Positions 1 to 5,500 of a stretch of 7,062 nucleotides of DNA are shown in pieces. The first letter of the stretch is position 1. Each line of letters begins with the position of its first letter. Origin of the DNA: Pyrodictiaceae archaeon. Lineage in GTDB: Archaea > Thermoproteota > Thermoprotei_A > Sulfolobales > Pyrodictiaceae. Under the pieces are notes generated by a model. It saw only the letters and a program-made list of their open reading frames with translations, was not told where the DNA came from and searched no databases. Position numbers and translations under genes: made by a program. The stretch covers positions 1 through 7,062 of the forward strand of contig JALTZQ010000013.1 in assembly GCA_027046105.1 (NCBI GenBank). Reading direction: 5' to 3'.

Positions 1-339
1 ATGATACATAAGATGCTTGAAATGCTTCTTTCAACAGAGTTTGACGGCTACACCGACATTATTAAAGCATTAAGAGAAGCAGCAAAACACCACAAGAAGA
101 CAAAAATTATGGTCGTTGTGAGTGATTTAAGGCAAACAGTGAGGTACCGTAACGCCCATATAGAGCTTATCAATACCATTCACGAACTCTATAAGCAAGG
201 TTGGCGATTATTTATCATAGCTCCACCAACGGTTGATCGACGTATTACAAGGATTATTCAGGACTATGTTCATTTACGCATTGTTGCAACACCTTCTGAT
301 GTCGAGAAAGTTGTAAAAGCAGTGATCTCCACTATTTAA
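1..339 (+). CDS. VWA-domain protein, C-terminal part (5' end outside window)
   Basis: This reading frame is open from the first base, so the ATG at position 1 is probably internal and the 112 residues seen are the C-terminal portion of a longer protein. The pattern fits the second half of a von Willebrand factor A domain, as found in DUF58/MoxR-associated proteins. Residues 15-19 (DGYTD) match the second MIDAS element, with T18 as the metal-coordinating threonine. Strand residues 36-42 (IMVVVSD) end in the third MIDAS aspartate, D42. An alternating helix/strand pattern follows, including a hydrophobic strand at 69-74 and a final helix at 99-111. The first MIDAS element (DxSxS) would lie upstream and cannot be checked. 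Such proteins often pair with a MoxR AAA+ ATPase as a metal-dependent adaptor; whether that holds here is unknown. The TAA stop overlaps the end of the convergent methyltransferase gene. The link to the ced genes is only by proximity. Confidence 0.6.
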   Translation: MIHKMLEMLLSTEFDGYTDIIKALREAAKHHKKTKIMVVVSDLRQTVRYRNAHIELINTIHELYKQGWRLFIIAPPTVDRRITRIIQDYVHLRIVATPSDVEKVVKAVISTI

Positions 340-881
340 CAGTAACCTTTGCTTGCCTTATCAACTAGGAAGATAAGATCCTTTGCTGTTTCAGCTACTA
401 GTTTACCTTTAAATGTTATATGTAACCTAGGCACCCTCTTGAGTACCGTATATACTACTCTTTTCTTACTAACTCTGCAAGATTCAGTAATAGCAACATC
501 TTCATTATCAGTCAGGAAGAAGACTGTAAACGCGTATACTTCATCTACACTATTTTTGCGAAGGGGTAGGTGTTCTACATCAGCAATTATAAGCTCAGAT
601 AAGTAATTGAGTTTTAACCTTGATAGTCTCTTTTTAGCTATCTCTATCATTGCCTCGGAAAAATCTAAACATAGATAGTATTTTGTTTGGTGTTTACCGG
701 GATGGTCGTGAAGGAATTCAGCAAAAAGAGCAGTGCCACAGCCTGCATCTAGTAAGACAGTATCCTTTGGGTATACGTAGCGTAATGTAACTTGGTATTT
801 TTCATACTGCTCCTCACGATAAAGCTCATCGTAACTATTTGCTGTGGCATTATATCGTTCACGAATAATTAAGCGCTTCAT
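336..881 (-). CDS. Class I SAM-dependent methyltransferase (methyltransferase type 11-like)
   Basis: A 181-residue Rossmann-fold methyltransferase. The N-terminal segment at residues 9-21 (RYNATANSYDELY) resembles the lead-in helix common in ubiE/type 11 methyltransferases. Motif I lies at 42-50, with D45, G47 and G49 forming the SAM-binding loop (LLDAGCGT). The acidic end of strand 2 is D73 (CLDFSEAM). D101 (IADVEHLPL) fits the adenine-contacting position, followed by strand 4 around 113-123. The C-terminal part is short compared with typical 200-250 aa family members. The substrate is not predictable; small molecule, tRNA or ribosomal protein are all possible. The ATG start lies 13 nt after the rps19 stop, with a purine-rich AAAGGCGG in the gap, so it is probably the last gene of the minus-strand operon. 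Its TAA stop overlaps the stop of the convergent VWA gene, leaving no room for a separate terminator. The family call is firm; the function is unknown. Confidence 0.8.
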   Translation of the reverse strand: MKRLIIRERYNATANSYDELYREEQYEKYQVTLRYVYPKDTVLLDAGCGTALFAEFLHDHPGKHQTKYYLCLDFSEAMIEIAKKRLSRLKLNYLSELIIADVEHLPLRKNSVDEVYAFTVFFLTDNEDVAITESCRVSKKRVVYTVLKRVPRLHITFKGKLVAETAKDLIFLVDKASKGYC

Positions 882-894
882 AGCCGCCTTTACG

Positions 895-1368
895 CTACTT
901 TAGTGCAACATGGAGGCTGCTACGCGTGGCCTTTAGGCCTGGTTCGCCATGCTTAACTTGTTTACATGTTGGACTGAACTCACCGAGATAGTGACCTATC
1001 ATTTCTGGTGTTATTCGTACTGGTATAAACTCCTTACCATTATAGACCGCTATCGTTAATCCAACCATTTCTGGCAAAATAATCATGTCTCTTACATGTG
1101 TTTTAACAACCACTCTCTCACCCTTTAACAGCTTTTGTCTTGCTTTTCTTATCTTCCACAATAATTTTCTCTGTGCATCCGTTAAGCCACGGAAAAGGGA
1201 GCGCCTTTGTCGAGCTGGTAGTAGCTTAACAAATTCGTCTAACGGCATAGCAAGAAGTTCCTCAAGCGTATATCCTCTATATCTAAACTTTTTCCATTCT
1301 GGTGGCAGTGATTCTAGCCATTTTCTCATCTCCTCGTCTAATCTTATTCTCTTGCTTATTGCTGACAT
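895..1368 (-). CDS. rps19: 30S ribosomal protein uS19 (archaeal S15e/S19 type)
   Basis: A 157-residue small-subunit ribosomal protein of the head domain, contacting 16S rRNA and the A-site finger region. It has the archaeal/eukaryotic N-terminal extension (residues 1-75) with helical, basic segments such as the [13 protein letters not shown] stretch near residue 50. The universal S19 core follows: [18 protein letters not shown], then [23 protein letters not shown], and the typical C-terminal block [11 protein letters not shown] near residues 142-152. Its length is slightly above the usual archaeal 130-150 aa. The ATG start is supported by GGGGTG about 6 nt upstream. It lies 45 nt after rpl2, matching the conserved uL2-uS19 order of the archaeal S10 operon. 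The next gene is a methyltransferase, however, and not the usual uL22 (rpl22), so the operon is broken at this point. Confidence 0.97.
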   Translation of the reverse strand: MSAISKRIRLDEEMRKWLESLPPEWKKFRYRGYTLEELLAMPLDEFVKLLPARQRRSLFRGLTDAQRKLLWKIRKARQKLLKGERVVVKTHVRDMIILPEMVGLTIAVYNGKEFIPVRITPEMIGHYLGEFSPTCKQVKHGEPGLKATRSSLHVALK

Positions 1369-1413
1369 CCCAACACCCCACTATCCTACTGCACTGTCTA
1401 GTTAGGTTCCTCT

Positions 1414-2130
1414 TTACCTCTTTCTCCTACCAGTGCTACGCGCTGCTATATGGCCTACTTTCTGGCCTGGTGGAGCGTTACGTGACACTGTCGTTGGGAA
1501 GCTTGGACTCTGGTGACTACCTCCTCCATGTGGATGGCTTACAGCATTCATTGCTACACCACGTACACGTGGCCACTTACGTGCTTTAACTTTCCATTTA
1601 TAGAATGCATTACCTGCCTTCAAAAGTGGTTTCTCGAGTCTACCGGCACCTGCAGGTATACCTATAGTTGCACGTGCTCCATTCGGTATTTCTTTTGCTT
1701 TACCGCTGGGAAGCTGTATAATAGTCTTGTTACCACTTCTACCAACTACAACGGCATAGGAGCCTGGGGCCCGTGCTAGTTTTCCACCATCACCTGGCCT
1801 TATCTCAATGTTGTATACTTGCGTACCTTCCGGAATCTTACCTATGGGTAGAATGTTGCCATTAATTGGCTTAGCCTCGGGCCCTATTTCAATAACTTGG
1901 CCAACATACATTCCTTCGGCGGCAGGAATCCAGAATTCATCACCGTTCTCTAACACTACATGCGCAAGAGGGAGCCATCTACCAGGATCGTGTACAAGTT
2001 CAACTATTCTACCCTTTAACGTAATTGGCATGAGAGGAGGATAGCGGGCTGGTGCCGGATGAATCCATGGTTTACTTCTAAACGTTGGTGAGCCTCTACC
2101 CATCCGCTGTACCAGTATACGTTTACCCAT
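1414..2130 (-). CDS. rpl2: 50S ribosomal protein uL2
   Basis: A 238-residue large-subunit ribosomal protein that binds 23S rRNA near the peptidyl-transferase centre and helps subunit joining. The start MGKRILVQRMGRGSP is the classical archaeal uL2 N-terminus. The conserved C-terminal motif GVAMNAVSHPHGGG carries the histidines linked to peptidyl-transferase function in this family, and the end is a basic tail (RSTGRRKR). An in-frame ATG 33 nt further upstream (2163) would give 249 aa, but its extra 11 residues lie inside the cedB-like gene and are not part of known uL2 proteins. The ATG at 2130 is therefore chosen. It shares its A with the TAA stop of the upstream ATPase gene (TAATG on the minus strand) and has GGGTG 8 nt before it, suggesting translational coupling. 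The usual upstream neighbour uL23 (rpl23) is absent. Confidence 0.97.
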   Translation of the reverse strand: MGKRILVQRMGRGSPTFRSKPWIHPAPARYPPLMPITLKGRIVELVHDPGRWLPLAHVVLENGDEFWIPAAEGMYVGQVIEIGPEAKPINGNILPIGKIPEGTQVYNIEIRPGDGGKLARAPGSYAVVVGRSGNKTIIQLPSGKAKEIPNGARATIGIPAGAGRLEKPLLKAGNAFYKWKVKARKWPRVRGVAMNAVSHPHGGGSHQSPSFPTTVSRNAPPGQKVGHIAARSTGRRKR

Positions 2131-3536
2131 TACCGCCGCACCCAGGAGTTGTTGCCTCTCCATGCTGAGAGGTTCTTTAATATTACTTGGGTTGGTTCAA
2201 CTATGGCAAAAACTGGGCGTCGTCTCTGCCAGTACCTAATTGCTACTCTACCAACGCGTAACTTGCGTAAGCGCTCTGCATCAACGCTACTTAACTCTAT
2301 CACCCGTTTTAGTTTAACTATGTAGCCCTGATCTTGTGATCCGAATGCAATAATCGTTTTCACATTATTCCAGACCTCCTCTGGGACATCCTCCGGATCT
2401 TGCGTCGCGAGAATGAGCGATGTACCATAACTCCTACTCTCTTTTACTAATGGTATGAAGTGTTCTATAAGCCCTCTAGTGAGTCTCCAAGCCTCATCAA
2501 CAATTATTAGCTTACTACCATCTTTCGCCATAAGGTTAGCCAATGCTTGACTTATTAGCTTTAATCCACTATTATCTCTAATCCGCAGTCTATACAAAAT
2601 ATGACGGACACTAATTGACCCAATAATGTTACTACTTTCTCCGGTTAAGCCATTAGTAGCCAAATCGACTGTCTCCATATAGTCCTGTAACATGTAATAA
2701 AGGTCGCCCTTCGGGTCTATGATGTATACATGCCCCATTTCATCAAGAGCAATAGTACGAGCAGCTATAGATGCAAGCAGTGTCGTTTTTCCGCTACCTG
2801 TTGGACCTATTACCAAAACGTGGCCCTTATCTACATTCACAAAGACAGGTAAACTAGTTTCAATTTCTCTACCAATGTAGACACCATTGCTTGGAAGAGC
2901 TACTGCTTCAGCATCGATGATCTCTTGTACTACATCATCGCCTACTATTGAGCTTTTCTTGCCCCTAACCAATATTTTTAATAGCTCGCCTCCACAAAGC
3001 TTCCTTACAACACAATCACGTAGCTTTAGCATAGTTTTCACTTCCTCCGCCTTTTTACTGCATTCATCTTTTTTCGCACGTACTAGCACGATTATTGAGG
3101 CTTCTAGGGGCCTCCTGCCACTGATTAACTTGTTCATTAATTCCTCTAGCACCTTTTTACGCAGATAAATTCTTTTATTCTCTGGATATCTCTCGAGCAT
3201 TATGCGATATGTTGTAAGCATAGTTTCTATTCTCTTAACTAACTTACTATAGTCTTTTGATGAAAAGATGACTGCTAGGCCCGCTATTGAGGGATGTTTT
3301 ACGATAGTTTGCACAATTTGTGCTCCCTCTGTCTCGATACAATAGACATCAGTAAGGATTATTCCAGTTAAGCAGAGATCACCCATGCAAAGACAGCAAT
3401 TATCTACTTTGTATCTATGCGCAATTAGCCATTCTGGCAAGTGAACACTAGCTATATTTTCAAATAGTTTGGAAATAATTATGTAAGATGCCAATGTTGC
3501 GCCCGATAAAAGGATAAGTAATGACGGGTCAATCAT
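2130..3536 (-). CDS. cedB: CedB-like HerA/VirB4-family DNA-transfer ATPase
   Basis: A 468-residue RecA-fold ATPase of the HerA/VirB4 group, inferred to be the motor of the Ced DNA-import machine at the cytoplasmic membrane. Residues about 4-22 form one N-terminal membrane helix. A short cysteine-rich segment follows (C47, C48, C50, C55, C66), then a mixed alpha/beta domain to about 235. The ATPase core has Walker A GPTGSGKT at 244-251, a strand ending IIDPKGDLYY near 273-281, Walker B LIIVDEAWRL at 343-352 (D347, E348), and LILATQDPED at 374-383 with the glutamine typical of HerA/VirB4/FtsK proteins. No clear HAS barrel is seen. The ATG at 3536 is preferred because AAGGTGG lies 6 nt upstream; a TTG at 3539 is possible. 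The gene overlaps cedA2-like by 8 nt and rpl2 by 1 nt. Assignment rests on motifs plus neighbours; a general VirB4-like ATPase is the alternative. Confidence 0.82.
   Translation of the reverse strand: MIDPSLLILLSGATLASYIIISKLFENIASVHLPEWLIAHRYKVDNCCLCMGDLCLTGIILTDVYCIETEGAQIVQTIVKHPSIAGLAVIFSSKDYSKLVKRIETMLTTYRIMLERYPENKRIYLRKKVLEELMNKLISGRRPLEASIIVLVRAKKDECSKKAEEVKTMLKLRDCVVRKLCGGELLKILVRGKKSSIVGDDVVQEIIDAEAVALPSNGVYIGREIETSLPVFVNVDKGHVLVIGPTGSGKTTLLASIAARTIALDEMGHVYIIDPKGDLYYMLQDYMETVDLATNGLTGESSNIIGSISVRHILYRLRIRDNSGLKLISQALANLMAKDGSKLIIVDEAWRLTRGLIEHFIPLVKESRSYGTSLILATQDPEDVPEEVWNNVKTIIAFGSQDQGYIVKLKRVIELSSVDAERLRKLRVGRVAIRYWQRRRPVFAIVEPTQVILKNLSAWRGNNSWVRR
2174..2188 (-). promoter_or_regulatory. 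Possible internal promoter for rpl2-rps19
   Basis: Within the 3' end of the cedB-like gene the minus strand reads AAGTAATATTAAAG, an A/T-rich TATA-like stretch preceded by purines. It lies about 50 nt before the rpl2 ATG, which would place a start site near 2155 and a short leader that includes GGGTG. Ribosomal protein genes need strong constant expression, so an internal promoter is reasonable, but the element also simply encodes protein and may be chance. Confidence 0.25.
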
Positions 3537-3699
3537 CAATAACCACCTTCATAGCTATAAGTAAGGTTACGACAGCTCCTGAGAGAATGAATACCATTAC
3601 ATCAATACCTTTCACTACCACACGGATAAGAGTTATAACAATAAACAACATGAAAAATATGAATGCTAACTTCATGTAGCCAGAGGTCCCCGCGAGCAA
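3529..3699 (-). CDS. cedA2: CedA2-like small two-helix membrane protein
   Basis: A 56-residue protein made almost only of two hydrophobic helices (about residues 9-25 and 34-53), joined by a short basic turn with R26 and K30 and ending in acidic DD. It fills the space between the cedA-like and cedB-like genes. Start choice: a TTG at 3699 is preceded by AAGGTGATT, an excellent match to the archaeal anti-Shine-Dalgarno, 6 nt from the GGTG core. The in-frame ATG at 3675 (48 aa) lacks such a site. The frame is the same as cedA, just after its TGA stop with a 24-nt gap, and its own TGA overlaps the ATPase start by 8 nt, indicating coupled translation. In the Ced system, family knowledge places two small membrane proteins, CedA1 and CedA2, around CedA, and this is the position and size expected of CedA2. 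Its short length and TTG start make it easy to miss. Confidence 0.72.
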   Translation of the reverse strand: MLAGTSGYMKLAFIFFMLFIVITLIRVVVKGIDVMVFILSGAVVTLLIAMKVVIDD

Positions 3700-3723
3700 G
3701 TCAATCACCTTTAAATTCTTATT

Positions 3724-5115
3724 TCACATGGATACTGGCAAACGTATATAGTGGCCACCTAACATCCTTGTTAAACCATAGGATAACATGGCCAACAGGG
3801 CCAAGTATGACGATATCGACACAGACATTGACAACCAATACCATATTAGCGATACGAGCATTTGCACTACTAAGTCCATGTTCTCCGTGGAATCAAAGGC
3901 GTTTATCTCATTCAAATTATCTATGGAAGTGGTACAATTACTTAAGTTCAATTTTATTATATATTCGTCTCCCTGACTATATCCACTTATCTCAATACTA
4001 GTTACCTCATAATTAAGCCATTGTGTTGTATTAGTGGTTTTATTAACTATTTCAAATCCTTGTAGCATCACGGATTCAGTACAATCACTGATGTATGCAA
4101 GGGTTATCTCCATCCACTCATATGGATTACTTCTACACGCTAATTCCACAGTACCATCATTTACATTAACAACTTTTTCGTCACAGTCACTAATATAAAT
4201 GAATGTTCCTACCCAGGGGTACACTATAGAGGGAGTGTACAAGTCAAGCCTAACTACCGTACTATCCTCTACTACATTATCATCCATAATGATAGATTGT
4301 GGAATAACATATAACTCATAACCTAAATACTCTACTATAACCGTATATTCACGTTGTAACCGTAACCCCTTTATTTCAAAGCAGCCATTCACATCCGTTA
4401 CAGATTTGTAAATTGTACCAGTTAACTTGTCCTTCAAGACTACTACTGCACTGGAAGGAACCCCATAGTCACCATTAATACAACCAGTCAACACCACAGC
4501 CTCGTTCACTGTATTCTCAATATTAATTGGGCTAGACATATTATTGATTAGTAGTGATGTCCATAGAGGAAGTAAGGGAAGACCAAGGTAGGTTACTATG
4601 GTAAACGCCATTAGTGAGGCACCTGCCGTACGGCCTATCCTGAAAGGAAGAGCATAGAGCATCACGCCAATTGCTATGAGAAAGTCTCGCAGGCTAGTGA
4701 TCATCGATGCTAATATCATAACTATTCCTAGCATCGATATGAATAACGTGACAACTGAGAATAACGGCCCAAGTACACCAGCAATAACTCCTAACCCCGA
4801 AAAGCCGAGTATTGAACTGATCGCACGAAGGCCTAGCAGGTATTTAAATACCTTATCGTACGACTCCATTATAAAGGCTTTGAGTTCGTCAAAACTACCT
4901 CCAATCAAATTATGTATATAATCAATAGAGTCGGTGATAACAGAAAATATCATTACAAGGAAAGCTGATAAAGCACCATCTTGTATAAGCAATGGAGCCC
5001 ATCTTTTAATTCCTGCTAATGGAGCAGGTAATGCTAATACAAGTACGCCGATGTAGTAGGTCAGAATAGACAGTGCCAGAGCAACATAAAGCACATCATT
5101 GATTAGAGATAGCAT
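3724..5115 (-). CDS. cedA: CedA-like polytopic membrane protein of the DNA-import system (VirB6-type)
   Basis: A 463-residue membrane protein, inferred to be the channel component of Ced. About six hydrophobic segments lie in the first 190 residues (roughly 4-30, 48-66, 97-119, 121-138, 142-157, 164-190), and one or two more at 413-446. Between them is a soluble extracytoplasmic domain of about 220 residues. Its first part (about 205-270) looks like a carboxypeptidase-regulatory-type beta sandwich (TGCINGD, then VTDVNGCFEIKGL, then LGYEL). The domain holds six cysteines (C212, C245, C311, C327, C345, C394), and with the loop before it contains N-glycosylation sequons at N192, N358, N362, N390 and N393. 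The ATG at 5115 is chosen because AGGTGG lies 5 nt upstream; a GTG at 5124 is the alternative. The start is one base after the cedA1-like TGA stop. Residues 22-72 resemble CedA1 (see findings). VirB6 homology is family knowledge, not visible directly. Confidence 0.78.
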   Translation of the reverse strand: MLSLINDVLYVALALSILTYYIGVLVLALPAPLAGIKRWAPLLIQDGALSAFLVMIFSVITDSIDYIHNLIGGSFDELKAFIMESYDKVFKYLLGLRAISSILGFSGLGVIAGVLGPLFSVVTLFISMLGIVMILASMITSLRDFLIAIGVMLYALPFRIGRTAGASLMAFTIVTYLGLPLLPLWTSLLINNMSSPINIENTVNEAVVLTGCINGDYGVPSSAVVVLKDKLTGTIYKSVTDVNGCFEIKGLRLQREYTVIVEYLGYELYVIPQSIIMDDNVVEDSTVVRLDLYTPSIVYPWVGTFIYISDCDEKVVNVNDGTVELACRSNPYEWMEITLAYISDCTESVMLQGFEIVNKTTNTTQWLNYEVTSIEISGYSQGDEYIIKLNLSNCTTSIDNLNEINAFDSTENMDLVVQMLVSLIWYWLSMSVSISSYLALLAMLSYGLTRMLGGHYIRLPVSM

Positions 5116-5116
5116 C

Positions 5117-5389
5117 TCACCCACCTGGCATGGTTACATTAATTCCAGGCTGACCTATTGAAGATGCTATATATGATACAAGTGCAAAGACAGAACTACC
5201 AATAGCAAGCCAAAATGCCGCCCATATCGCATCTTCAACAAGATCTTGACCCACCCTTTTAACTCGAACAAATGGAATAGGAGAGCCACGTAAGAGCCAA
5301 CCAATGCTCCAGGCTAGGAGAAATAAGCCCCATGCAATACTGGCAACCCGCATTGTAAGTGAGCTTATAAACTCTACTAAATCAGCCAA
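5117..5389 (-). CDS. cedA1: CedA1-like small membrane protein, probable conjugation-type pilin
   Basis: A 90-residue protein with two membrane helices (about 14-33 and 55-77) joined by a short basic loop containing R34, R42, K44 and R45. A polar C-terminal tail (GQPGINVTMPGG) carries one sequon at N84. This helix-loop-helix plan is that of VirB2-like conjugative pilins and of CedA1, which family knowledge describes as the subunit of an archaeal conjugation-type pilus. No class III signal peptide or N-terminal KDEL-type motif typical of type IV pilins is seen. The TTG at 5389 is taken as start, with GGGGT 10 nt upstream; a downstream ATG at 5353 lacks a ribosome binding site and would shorten the N-terminus by 12 residues. 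It is the first gene of the minus-strand operon, and its TGA is one base from the ATG of the cedA-like gene. Confidence 0.78.
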   Translation of the reverse strand: MADLVEFISSLTMRVASIAWGLFLLAWSIGWLLRGSPIPFVRVKRVGQDLVEDAIWAAFWLAIGSSVFALVSYIASSIGQPGINVTMPGG

Positions 5390-5500
5390 TCCTTATCTAC
5401 CCCTGCTATAAGATTAAGAATCCAGGAAAGGGATTGAGAAAACCGAAACTATTCATAGAGGAGAACATACATCTATTTGTCATCCGATGAGGGTGTAACA
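5390..5500. promoter_or_regulatory. Divergent intergenic control region between the ced operon and the membrane HerA ATPase gene
   Basis: This is the only intergenic spacer longer than 100 bases in the window and must hold the promoters of both the leftward ced operon and the rightward ATPase gene. On the plus strand, CCGAAACTATTCATA (5443-5457) resembles a BRE plus weak TATA box; transcription would start near 5478-5482, about 20 nt before the TTG at 5501. On the minus strand, TTCTTAAT (5421-5414) or CTTATAG (5412-5406) are weak TATA candidates that would give a nearly leaderless cedA1 message. An inverted repeat AATCC/GGATT (5419-5423 and 5431-5435, 7-nt spacer) sits between them. The existence of promoters here is likely from gene layout; the exact boxes are guesses. 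Confidence 0.45.

Noticed and set aside
1369..1413. A terminator or promoter in the rpl2-rps19 gap
   Set aside because: No U-rich run or hairpin and no convincing TATA box is visible in these 45 bases, only the rps19 ribosome binding site.
349..2044. Several plus-strand frames of 78-106 codons opposite the methyltransferase, rps19 and rpl2
   Set aside because: All are complementary to firmly identified genes and show low-complexity serine/leucine/threonine-rich translations typical of antisense frames.
2128..2163. Longer rpl2 start at ATG 2163 (249 aa)
   Set aside because: The extra 11 residues overlap the ATPase gene and are foreign to archaeal uL2; the ATG at 2130 gives the canonical N-terminus and has a suitable upstream GGGTG.
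3663..4001. Plus-strand frame of 112 codons opposite the cedA-like gene's end
   Set aside because: It lies antisense to the well-supported cedA and cedA2 frames, and its composition reads as a shadow (no domain, no ribosome binding site seen).
5115..5124. GTG at 5124 as the start of cedA
   Set aside because: It would use the ribosome binding site AGGTGG as coding sequence and has no site of its own; the ATG at 5115 has that site at a 5-nt distance.
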